This document shows positions 51,107 through 59,696 of a stretch of DNA of 64,000 nucleotides, piece by piece. The stretch lies in NCBI GenBank assembly GCA_945881835.1, contig CAMCVP010000004.1, positions 95,813 through 159,812 of the forward strand, read 5' to 3'. Position 1 is the stretch's first letter. The number at the start of each line of letters is the position of its first letter. The DNA is from Chryseobacterium gleum (lineage in GTDB: Bacteria > Bacteroidota > Bacteroidia > Flavobacteriales_D > Sanyastnellaceae). A program made the translations under genes and the position numbers. The notes beneath the pieces were generated by a model. That model had not been told where the DNA came from. It did no database searches and worked only from the letters and a program-made list of their open reading frames with translations.

Positions 51107-52113
51107 AAAACACACTATCATTAAAATCGATTTTCTTTGCGCTATTGGTATTCATTGAGTTGAATGCGATTGCTCAAGATCAACAATACACCCAGTTTTA
51201 TTCAGCACCAACCCTGTTGAACCCTGCGTTTGCCGGAGCTTCAGCACAAAGTAGATTAAGTTCATTGTACCGCAATCAATGGTCGTTAATTCCGGGTGGA
51301 TTCAAGTCTTATCGATTTGCATATGATCATTATGCATCTTCCATAAACAGTGGATTCGGAATAATTGTTGGAAGTGACAAGTTGGGAACAGGCAGTCTGA
51401 AAACGTCTTCTATGCAGCTGCAATATGCATACGAGGTGAAGGTGAAACGCGGTGTGTTTTTCCGTCCTGCCCTTCAGTTGGGTTTTGTGAGTAAGACACT
51501 CGATTTTGGGAATTTGGTTTTTTACGATCAAATGATTCGCGAGGGAGAGCCAAGCTTTGAAGCAATTTCCTATGGTCCAGCGAAATACTTCGATGCTTCT
51601 GCGGGAGCTTTATTGTATTCTGCGAAAGCTTGGATGGGCGTTTCGGTGTATCACATGAACAAACCGAATGAAGCCATCTACAATGAAACAACCGAGATTA
51701 TTCCAACACGCCTTTCTGTTCACGGAGGAGTAAGAAAAAAGATTAAATCGAATTATTATTCTAAAGTAGGAAAGGACTTGGTGCTTGCTTTCAATTACCA
51801 AGCACAAGGAAAATTCGATCAATTAGACATTGGAATTTATACAGAATTAAATCCTGTTGTATTGGGAATTTGGTACCGCGGACTTCCAGTTAAATCCAAT
51901 CAATACCAACATCCAAATAGAGACTCATTCTCTGCACTGGTTGGATTTCAAACCGGAAATTATAAGGTAGGTTACAGCTACGACATCACAACGTCGCAAT
52001 TGGCGGTCGGAAATACTGGAGGGTCGCACGAAATTAGCTTCACCTACTTGTGGGCGAACAACAGAAACATGCGAAAAGTGAAGAGAAGAATTATTCCTTG
52101 CGCAACGTTTTAG
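51103..52113 (+). CDS. PorP/SprF family type IX secretion system membrane protein
   Basis: 336 aa; QDQQYTQFYSAPTLLNPAFAGASAQSRLSSLYRNQW. Confidence 0.94.
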   Translation: MKNTLSLKSIFFALLVFIELNAIAQDQQYTQFYSAPTLLNPAFAGASAQSRLSSLYRNQWSLIPGGFKSYRFAYDHYASSINSGFGIIVGSDKLGTGSLKTSSMQLQYAYEVKVKRGVFFRPALQLGFVSKTLDFGNLVFYDQMIREGEPSFEAISYGPAKYFDASAGALLYSAKAWMGVSVYHMNKPNEAIYNETTEIIPTRLSVHGGVRKKIKSNYYSKVGKDLVLAFNYQAQGKFDQLDIGIYTELNPVVLGIWYRGLPVKSNQYQHPNRDSFSALVGFQTGNYKVGYSYDITTSQLAVGNTGGSHEISFTYLWANNRNMRKVKRRIIPCATF

Positions 52114-53180
52114 TCAGCAATACCCATAGTCTTCAAGTGACGCGTGTGTGAACGCACAGCAGCGAAGACTGTTCCGTATTCGTTGTATTGAACGCCGAAC
52201 TTCTCACAAGTCTCGCGAACGATTTTGTTCAACGCAGGATAATGCACGTGTGAAATTCTCGGGAACAAATGGTGTTCAACTTGATAATTCAAACCGCCGG
52301 TAAACAAGGTGACAAGTGGATTTCTTGTGGCGAAGTTACTTGTGGTATTGATTTGATGAATGGCCCATTCTTGTTCGATAATACCGTTGGTATCTTCAGG
52401 ATTGTTGAATGAAACAGATTCTACTACGTGAGCCAATTGAAACACAACTGCAATCACAATTCCAGTAACCATTGCAACAATTAAATATCCAACAATTGCT
52501 GCTATTAGTCCTTTGAAAATAATTGGCAATACAATGAAAGTTGTCACGTAACTCAACTTCGTTGCCCAAAAAGTGAAGTGGTTAACGAACGTGAACTTCT
52601 TCAATTTGGTAATACCCACTTGTTGTGTTCTGTACTTCTTCACATCGTCAATCCAAACCCAAGAGATGTAAGTAAGGCAATATAAGATGTATCCGTAGAT
52701 ATGCTGAAAGCGATGAATCTTGTAACGCGGCTGATTCTCATTCGTGCGCATCATCGGCTGAATGTTAATGTCATCGTCGTGGCCTTCAATATTTGTGAAA
52801 GAGTGGTGAATCACGTTGTGCTTGGTTTTCCATAAGCTAACATCGCCACCAACCATGTTCAAAGTATGAGCCATAAGCTCGTTCAACCATTTCTTGTCTG
52901 AAAAACTTCCGTGGGCACCGTCATGCATCAAGTTGAATCCAATTCCAGCTAAGGTGAGTCCCAAAAGCACACATGCACCAATGTTCATCCAAAGGGAAAG
53001 ACTTCCGAAAACAAGTGAAACGTATAACGTAAAAAAGCTTGTAAGCAGAACTACTGCCTTAACGATAATTAGCCCATTGCCCCATCTGTTGCGACGTGTA
53101 GCGTTAAAGTATGTATCTACTCCGTTCTTCAAATGATCGAAAAATGGAGTGCCTGCTGTCTTAAATCTTATTGTGCTCAA
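52110..53180 (-). CDS. Membrane fatty acid / acyl-CoA desaturase
   Basis: 356 aa; HDGAHGS, HNVIHH, QVEHHLFP; paralog of the gene at 34671. Confidence 0.92.
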   Translation of the reverse strand: MSTIRFKTAGTPFFDHLKNGVDTYFNATRRNRWGNGLIIVKAVVLLTSFFTLYVSLVFGSLSLWMNIGACVLLGLTLAGIGFNLMHDGAHGSFSDKKWLNELMAHTLNMVGGDVSLWKTKHNVIHHSFTNIEGHDDDINIQPMMRTNENQPRYKIHRFQHIYGYILYCLTYISWVWIDDVKKYRTQQVGITKLKKFTFVNHFTFWATKLSYVTTFIVLPIIFKGLIAAIVGYLIVAMVTGIVIAVVFQLAHVVESVSFNNPEDTNGIIEQEWAIHQINTTSNFATRNPLVTLFTGGLNYQVEHHLFPRISHVHYPALNKIVRETCEKFGVQYNEYGTVFAAVRSHTRHLKTMGIAD

Positions 53181-53210
53181 AATAGTTGGGTTTTATAATG
53201 AAGTGCAAAG

Positions 53211-54233
53211 TTACCACACATTTACTTCGCGCTCCAATTCGATGCCATATTTATTCTTGACATCAGTCATAACGGCTGTGCTCAAAGCATAGATTTCATG
53301 TCCAGTTGCACCGCCGTAATTCACCAACACAAGTGCTTGCTTTTCGTGAACACCGCAGTTTCCAACGCGCTTTCCTTTCCAGCCGGTATGCTCAATGAGA
53401 TACCCGGCAGGGATTTTTACCGTGTTTTCGTCGACCGGATAGAAGGGTATTTTCTCGTCGTGAAATTGAATGGCTCGAAGAATAGACAGATCTACCGTTG
53501 GATTTTTGAAAAAGCTGCCTGCATTGCCCAAGACCTTCGGGTCTGGAAGCTTCGAAGAACGAATGGCTATAACGGCTTGACTAATGTGTTTAATGCTCAA
53601 GGTGTCAATTTCCATCTTGTCGAGCTCTTCCGCAATGGCGCCGTATTCAATATGAAATACGGGACGCTTGTTCAATTTGAAGCCCACATGTGTGATGAAC
53701 CAATTCCCTTTTTCCTTCCGCTTGAAAATACTTTCGCGGTACCCAAGCGCGCATTCGCTCAAAGAAAAAATATGTTTTTCGGAAGTGTGAACATTCACCG
53801 CTTCCACATAATTCAACACGTTGCTCATCTCAACACCGTATGCGCCTATGTTCTGCATGGGGCTTGCGCCAACACAACCAGGTATAAGCGAAAGATTTTC
53901 CACTCCAGCCCATTTGTTTCGAATGCAGTGCAAAACGAAGTTGTGCCAATTCTCTCCCGCAGCAACACGCACAAACACATGCATGTCGTCTTCCTTCTCC
54001 AATTCAATTCCGAATAATTTATTTTGAAGTACGACAGCGTCTACGTTTTGCGTGAACAGAATATTGCTTCCGCCACCTAAGACAAGGAGGTTGCTCTTGG
54101 TCTGACGAACATATTCCAATGCCTCTTCCACATGCGCAAGCTCTTCAATGCGCGCAAATTCTTTCGCGATTGTTGAAATGCCAAATGTGTTGTGCGACAG
54201 CAGGTCAACATTTTTTTCAAGTTGAAGTTTCAT
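53211..54233 (-). CDS. murB: UDP-N-acetylmuramate dehydrogenase
   Basis: 340 aa; HNTFGISTIAKEFARI, LVLGGGSNILF, IGAYGVEM, NAGSFFKNP. Confidence 0.96.
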   Translation of the reverse strand: MKLQLEKNVDLLSHNTFGISTIAKEFARIEELAHVEEALEYVRQTKSNLLVLGGGSNILFTQNVDAVVLQNKLFGIELEKEDDMHVFVRVAAGENWHNFVLHCIRNKWAGVENLSLIPGCVGASPMQNIGAYGVEMSNVLNYVEAVNVHTSEKHIFSLSECALGYRESIFKRKEKGNWFITHVGFKLNKRPVFHIEYGAIAEELDKMEIDTLSIKHISQAVIAIRSSKLPDPKVLGNAGSFFKNPTVDLSILRAIQFHDEKIPFYPVDENTVKIPAGYLIEHTGWKGKRVGNCGVHEKQALVLVNYGGATGHEIYALSTAVMTDVKNKYGIELEREVNVW

Positions 54234-54302
54234 GAAGTAAAGAAAAGAAAGGAATGGGAAGAGCTACCCTTGGTTCTCACCGTTATTCGAACATGCTTCT
54301 GT

Positions 54303-54557
54303 TCAAATGGATTTCAATTTATAAGTGGAAGAAATACGGTCTTTTATTTCGTTATATTCTTCACCTGTTATGAATTCCGCTCCATTTCCGCCTTCCAAGA
54401 GGTCCAACACATAGATGCGGTCGGCATGCGTAACGGCATTGTTGGTGTGAATGAAGTACGAAGTGCCCATAACGACCACTTCTTCAAAAGTTGTTGAGGA
54501 AAAGATTTGAACAATGCGTTTTCCTTCTGGAAATTTTAGAAACTTTGGGAAATCCAT
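54303..54557 (-). CDS. Small conserved-looking hypothetical protein
   Basis: 84 aa from MDFPKFLKFPEGKRIV; fills the gap between murB and the addB-like gene. Confidence 0.5.
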   Translation of the reverse strand: MDFPKFLKFPEGKRIVQIFSSTTFEEVVVMGTSYFIHTNNAVTHADRIYVLDLLEGGNGAEFITGEEYNEIKDRISSTYKLKSI

Positions 54558-54566
54558 ACTGCGAAT

Positions 54567-57344
54567 ATGCAAACAAATTCAGAAGAACTTTTTTTAAAGC
54601 GAATAGCGCAAGAATTAATTGACAAACACGGGAAAGATTTACATCGTATTTTGGTGGTCTTGCCGAGTAATCGCTCGAAAGTTTTTTTGAAGAAATTTCT
54701 CTTCGAAATTTTGGGTTCGGCCTTTTTAACGCCGCAGTTGGTCTTGCTTCCACAATTTGTTAAATCTGTTGTAAAGGAAAGAACCGAAGAGAAATTGAGT
54801 TTACTTCTTCTGCTTTATCGCGCCTACACGGAAGTCGTTGAATCTCCCGATTCATTCGAAGTATTCATGAAGTGGGGAAGTATGGCGCTCGATGACTTCA
54901 ACGACATAGATGTCGCGCTGGCCAATCCGGGCGAGGTATTCAAGAATTTAAAGGATGTAAAGGATATTGAGAATTGGAGTTTCGGTATTCAACCGCTAAC
55001 CGATGCGCAAGAAGATTACGCCGACTTTTGGCTCGATCTCGGAAAGGTTTATCATCGCTTTGTTGAATTGCAGAACGAGCAGCACGCATACAGTTACGCT
55101 CGCTTGAACAGAGCCATGGCAGAGGAAAAGGTGAAAGTGAATTTTCCTTCGAATGCAGATGCCGTTTATTTTGTGGGAATCACAGCGTTTTCAAAAGCGG
55201 AAGAGAAGTGGATCATGCGATTGCATAAAACAGGTAAAGTGTTTTTTCATTTCGATGCAGACGCTTATTACGTTAACAACCCCATTCACGAAGCCGGAAT
55301 TTTCTTCCGTTCGTGGGAAGAAAGAAGAATGCCTATTGCGAAATCAGACGACTTCAACACACGCTCACGAACCATAACTTTTTCGAAGGTGGTTACTCCG
55401 TTGGCTTCGGCCTTCGCCGCATCGAAACTGGTTAACGAAATGAAAGAAGAAGATCGCGCGAATACAGCTGTGGTCTTGGTTCAACCGTTTTTACTTCGTC
55501 CGTTTTTAAATGGGCTGTCCATAGACTCTCCTGTGAATGTCGCTTTGGGTTACCCCATTGATCAGGTGTCGTTGTTCCGTGTAGTTCGCATGCTCCTACG
55601 CATGTGGAGTCGCTTATCGAAGGAAGTGAAAAAGGGCATGTATTACAAAGACTTTTCGCAATGGATTCTTCAAACCGATTTAGACGTGCTTCTTTCTTCT
55701 TCGCAACGAAGAGAAATTCAGCGATACGTCATGCGCCGAAAATTCATTTACATCCGTGAAAGGGAATTGAAAGAGTTGGTCGAAAAACTTCCTGCAATGA
55801 AAGTGTTGGAAGATCTGCTTACCATAGAGAATTTCAATTTACCCAATTGTATTTCTCGGTTGAAGGTTTTCCTTTCGGTGTATGTGGAATCGGATCATAC
55901 CGATGAGTTGACGAAGGAAACAGCCTTACGACTTCAGCAAATTTTAGGACGCATTGAAATGCATATGGAAGCAAATGCATTTTTGAATGAAGTGCCTTTG
56001 CTCGATTTGTTGTTTCAACATTACGCTTCGCAGGAGACCATTGCATTTCAAGGAGAGCCATTGGAAGGATTGCAAGTATTGAGCATGGTTGAGACGCGCG
56101 CGGTTGATTTTAAACACGTCATTATTGTTGGTGCCAATGATGAGCAGTTTCCTGGAAATGGAAGAGCACAGTCTCTCATTCCTTTTGATCTGCGCAAAGC
56201 ATTTGAGTTGCCTTCGCCTGAAGAGCGCGAGGGAACCATTGCTTATTCATTCTATCGCTTACTGCAGCGCGCTGAGGACGTTCGTTTGTTGCATCACACG
56301 TTGAGTTCAGATTACAAGATGACAGAGCCTTCGCGCTACCTGATGCAAATAGAACAAGAGCTAACAGGATACGGAAACCGAACGATCGTTCGGCATGAAG
56401 ATTTCGAACACAGCAACAAATTTTTACAAACTGGAGAAGAAGAAATTGAGGCGAATGATTTTTCAACGCAGCGTATTCATGATTTAATGGCCTATGGAAT
56501 TTCACCGTCGGCAATCAATAAGTTCATGCGCTGTCCGCTCGATTTCTATTATCGCTATGTGGTTGGTCTTGGAGAAGTCGAAAGCCTGGAAGAGAACATG
56601 GAGGCTTCGACCTTCGGGTCCATTGTTCACGATGTGTTAGAGACCTTGTACAAGCGTTATGTTGGAAGGACCATGTACGATGAAGATTTCAATGGATTTA
56701 AGTTGGAGTTAGATACGTTAATAGATGAAGCCATTCATCGTCTGTATAACTCAAATTTTGAATTGGCCGGATTCGATATCATCATGCGTCGTATAGTGAA
56801 GCGTATGATTGAAGTGGTTTTGGAACACGATCAAGGGCAATTTAACAAAGCTCGTGAAAACGGTGAAGAACGCTTGGTGAATGGGGTAGAGGTGGAACTT
56901 ATTGCAGATTTGCCCATGGAGAAGATTGGAGCGGATATTCCTGCACGCGTTCGCGGAAAAGCCGATCGTGTAGACGAGCAGTCGGGTAACTTTATGGTTC
57001 TCGACTACAAAACAGGAAGTGTGAAGTCTGACGAGTTGAAGTTGAGTGAAAAGGAAGGACATTGGTTGAAAGATACCAAACCGAAACTGCTTCAGATTTT
57101 GACCTATTCATACATGTGGGTGAAAGACGGACATGCACCTGAGAATACTAAAGCCATGTTGTTCGGATTGAAGCAGGCAAAGCAGGGACCTGTTTCGCTT
57201 ATGCGCGGAGATGACCCTGCGGAATTGCGAGAAGCAGATGTCGACAAGTTCGAAGAGGAATTGTTAGGAGTGTTGAAGAGTTTGTTAGAAACGCAAGTAT
57301 TTAGACACAATCCGGAATCGGAATATTGCGAATTTTGCAAGTAG
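54567..57344 (+). CDS. PD-(D/E)XK nuclease family protein (AddB-like)
   Basis: 925 aa; SAINKFMRCPLDFYYRYVVGL, FGSIVHDVLETLY, FMVLDYKTG, C-terminal YCEFCK. Confidence 0.88.
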   Translation: MQTNSEELFLKRIAQELIDKHGKDLHRILVVLPSNRSKVFLKKFLFEILGSAFLTPQLVLLPQFVKSVVKERTEEKLSLLLLLYRAYTEVVESPDSFEVFMKWGSMALDDFNDIDVALANPGEVFKNLKDVKDIENWSFGIQPLTDAQEDYADFWLDLGKVYHRFVELQNEQHAYSYARLNRAMAEEKVKVNFPSNADAVYFVGITAFSKAEEKWIMRLHKTGKVFFHFDADAYYVNNPIHEAGIFFRSWEERRMPIAKSDDFNTRSRTITFSKVVTPLASAFAASKLVNEMKEEDRANTAVVLVQPFLLRPFLNGLSIDSPVNVALGYPIDQVSLFRVVRMLLRMWSRLSKEVKKGMYYKDFSQWILQTDLDVLLSSSQRREIQRYVMRRKFIYIRERELKELVEKLPAMKVLEDLLTIENFNLPNCISRLKVFLSVYVESDHTDELTKETALRLQQILGRIEMHMEANAFLNEVPLLDLLFQHYASQETIAFQGEPLEGLQVLSMVETRAVDFKHVIIVGANDEQFPGNGRAQSLIPFDLRKAFELPSPEEREGTIAYSFYRLLQRAEDVRLLHHTLSSDYKMTEPSRYLMQIEQELTGYGNRTIVRHEDFEHSNKFLQTGEEEIEANDFSTQRIHDLMAYGISPSAINKFMRCPLDFYYRYVVGLGEVESLEENMEASTFGSIVHDVLETLYKRYVGRTMYDEDFNGFKLELDTLIDEAIHRLYNSNFELAGFDIIMRRIVKRMIEVVLEHDQGQFNKARENGEERLVNGVEVELIADLPMEKIGADIPARVRGKADRVDEQSGNFMVLDYKTGSVKSDELKLSEKEGHWLKDTKPKLLQILTYSYMWVKDGHAPENTKAMLFGLKQAKQGPVSLMRGDDPAELREADVDKFEEELLGVLKSLLETQVFRHNPESEYCEFCK

Positions 57345-58627
57345 TGAAGAAGCGCGTATTAATCATAGCCTATTATTGGCCTCCCGCAGGTGGAGGAGGG
57401 GTTCAACGTTGGTTGAAGTTTGTGAAGTATTTACACAACAGCGATTGGCAGCCCGTGGTGTTTGTTCCAGAGAATGCCGACTATCCGGTGTATGATGAAA
57501 CGTTATTGTCTGAAATTCCAGAAGGAGTGGAAGTCATTCGCTGTCCTATTTTCGAACCCTATCGCGCATTGCGCAAAGCAACAGGAAAGGGCGATGCGGG
57601 AATAAGCGCAGGATTCATTCGAAGCGAAAAGGGACCTTCATTCATGGAGCGATTAATGGCGTGGGTTCGTGGAAATATTTTGATTCCAGATGCGCGCATG
57701 TTTTGGATTCGTCCGGCCTCAAATTTCTTGTTGAAGTATTTGAAGGAGAATCCGGTTGACATGATTGTGAGCACTGGGCCTCCGCACAGCATGCATTTGA
57801 TTGCGCGTCGTGTTCACCGAAAGACAGGTGTTTCGTGGTTAGCCGATTTCAGAGATCCGTGGGTAAACATGGACAACGCCGATAAGTTTCAGATGAGTGC
57901 TTGGGCGAAGCGCAGGCACATGAAGTTAGAGCGCAGCGTGTTGAAGGAAGCCACTGTTGTCGATACAGTGAGTTGGTATTTGAGCAGTGAGTATGAGAAG
58001 ATCCGCGGAGGTGAAGTAAAGGTGTTAACGAACGGATTCGATCACGTAGATTTTGAAGGAAGGGAAGTGAAGCCAACCGATAAGTTCATTCTTGGCCATT
58101 ACGGCACCTTTGGCGACGATCGTAATGCGCCGGCCTTGTGGCGAGCCTTGTCGCGTTTGGCGGAGGAAAGTGAAGAATTTAAAAACCGAATGATTATTCG
58201 GTTGGTTGGTCCAACAGACGGTTCTGTTTTAGAAGACGTCAAGCGCAACGGACTCTCAGAACATTTGGAATACATCCCATACGTGAAGCACAACGAGGTT
58301 TTAGATCTCATGTTAACCCCTCAATTGTTGTTGGTTATTTTGAATCAGAATGCCAACGAAGAAGGACGTGTTACCGGGAAAATATTTGAGTATGTCGCTA
58401 CGGGCAATCGCGTGCTCGGCATAGGCAGTGTTACCAGCGATTGCGCGCGTGTCATTCATGAAAGCGAGAGCGGCGAAATGATTGCCTTCAACAATGAAGA
58501 ACAACTATACACCTTCATCAAGAACGCATTTCCTTGTTCGCTTAATCAACCTTTGAATCCAAGGGTGATGAAGTATTCGCGTCAGTCTTTGACTGATGCT
58601 CTTCGAGACATTATTCATCTTCGATGA
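57326..58627 (+). CDS. Glycosyltransferase
   Basis: YYWPPAGGGGVQRWLKFVKYL, WLADFRDPWVNMDN, KIFEYVATGNRVLGIG; GTG at 57344 is an alternative start overlapping the upstream stop. Confidence 0.82.
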   Translation: MRILQVVKKRVLIIAYYWPPAGGGGVQRWLKFVKYLHNSDWQPVVFVPENADYPVYDETLLSEIPEGVEVIRCPIFEPYRALRKATGKGDAGISAGFIRSEKGPSFMERLMAWVRGNILIPDARMFWIRPASNFLLKYLKENPVDMIVSTGPPHSMHLIARRVHRKTGVSWLADFRDPWVNMDNADKFQMSAWAKRRHMKLERSVLKEATVVDTVSWYLSSEYEKIRGGEVKVLTNGFDHVDFEGREVKPTDKFILGHYGTFGDDRNAPALWRALSRLAEESEEFKNRMIIRLVGPTDGSVLEDVKRNGLSEHLEYIPYVKHNEVLDLMLTPQLLLVILNQNANEEGRVTGKIFEYVATGNRVLGIGSVTSDCARVIHESESGEMIAFNNEEQLYTFIKNAFPCSLNQPLNPRVMKYSRQSLTDALRDIIHLR

Positions 58628-58811
58628 TCAATCTGACTTTGTCAGATCAATTGCTCCGCAATCAATCACCTTCGGTGATCAATTCTTCGAATCAATCTTT
58701 CAGATCAATCGCGTTGCGATCAAACCTTCGGTGAAATAGCAACGCAGTTCCAACAACGGAGTTCCAATTACGAAGTAGGAATAAAATCTTCGATTTTCCA
58801 ATAACGAAGTT
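58582..58811. repeat. Variable-stem triloop micro-hairpin array
   Basis: Series of perfect short hairpins with 3-nt loops separated by ATCAAT, then by TTCCAA(C/T)-type separators; see findings. Confidence 0.75.
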
Positions 58812-59006
58812 CAAACTTATGCTCTATTATGCCAATCGGCAGGTCAATATCAATAGACCATCTCACATAAATAGAAACATATTTCAGGCATAATCCGAAT
58901 CTGCATTTCAACATGTTTTTTTTAACTGTTCAATAATTTTGGTTTAAGAGACAATCAGAATATAAATTTTTTACGAAATACTGTTGTCTGAACGGGCAAC
59001 TTAATC

Positions 59007-59014
59007 TAAATTTG
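59007..59014 (+). promoter_or_regulatory. Candidate higBA promoter -7 box TAAATTTG with TTG at 58984-58986
   Basis: Perfect TAnnTTTG, 20-bp spacer to a TTG, 6 bp before the ATG at 59021. Confidence 0.45.
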
Positions 59015-59020
59015 AAAAAA

Positions 59021-59365
59021 ATGAATGAGGCGAAAAAGAGAGTAATAATCTTTTACCGAGATTATTTCTCAAACTTTTATCTGAAACAAAGACAGAAAGT
59101 AAAGGATAAAATTTTATGGACCTTCCGGATAATTGAAACTCATGAAGTAATACCGAATGAATATTTCAAGTACCTCGATAGTTCAGATGGAATATTTGAA
59201 ATTAGAGTAAGTCAAGGCAATGATATATTTCGTGTTTTCTGCTTTTTCGATAAAGGACATCTGATTGTATTGGCGAATGGATTCCAGAAGAAAAGTCAGA
59301 AAACACCAAGAACAGAAATTCAAAAGGCAATCGCAATTAAAAAATCATATGAAAACGAAGACTAA
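59021..59365 (+). CDS. RelE/HigB-type toxin (phage Gp49-like)
   Basis: About 114 aa; YLDSSDGIFEIRVSQGNDIFRVFCFFDKGHLIVLANGFQKKSQKTPRTEIQKA; followed by an overlapping XRE gene. Confidence 0.88.
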   Translation: MNEAKKRVIIFYRDYFSNFYLKQRQKVKDKILWTFRIIETHEVIPNEYFKYLDSSDGIFEIRVSQGNDIFRVFCFFDKGHLIVLANGFQKKSQKTPRTEIQKAIAIKKSYENED

Positions 59366-59651
59366 TACCAAGACACTCGATCAATTCGTTGAAGAACAAT
59401 ATGGCAAAAGAGGGACGAAGAAGCGAGAGAAATTTGAAAAGGGATATGAGAGCTTTAAAATTGGGGTTCTTATTCAGCAGGCGCGCTTAGAAAAAGGATT
59501 AACGCAAGACGAGTTAGCCATTCGTTGCGGCACAAACAAAGGTTATATTTCAAAAATAGAAAACGACATCAAAGAAGTCCGCTTATCAACCTTGCAACGT
59601 ATTGTAGAAATTGGATTGGGAGGTAAGCTTAATTTGTCAATTCAACTTTAA
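59349..59651 (+). CDS. XRE-family HTH antitoxin (HigA-type)
   Basis: IGVLIQQARLEKGLTQDELAIRCGTNKGYISKIENDIKEVRLSTLQRIVEIGL; overlaps the toxin 3' end. Confidence 0.9.
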   Translation: MKTKTNTKTLDQFVEEQYGKRGTKKREKFEKGYESFKIGVLIQQARLEKGLTQDELAIRCGTNKGYISKIENDIKEVRLSTLQRIVEIGLGGKLNLSIQL

Positions 59652-59690
59652 TCAACGGAATTGATCATCGAAGATGATTGATCCGCAGGA
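59652..59690. repeat. Micro-hairpin array, inverted relative to 58582-58811
   Basis: ATCATC-GAA-GATGAT TG ATCC-GCA-GGAT, preceded by an imperfect ATCAAC-GGA-ATTGAT. Confidence 0.6.
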
Positions 59691-59696
59691 TTTAAT

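Noticed and set aside
53298-54017. 239-aa plus-strand ORF
   Set aside because: Fully antisense to murB, which has strong family motifs.
56176-56514. 112-aa minus-strand ORF
   Set aside because: Antisense to the AddB-like nuclease gene.
58582-58811. CRISPR array interpretation of the hairpin region
   Set aside because: No constant repeat of 23-50 bp, no unique spacers of uniform size and no cas genes; periodicity is 13-18 bp and the conserved part is loop plus linker.
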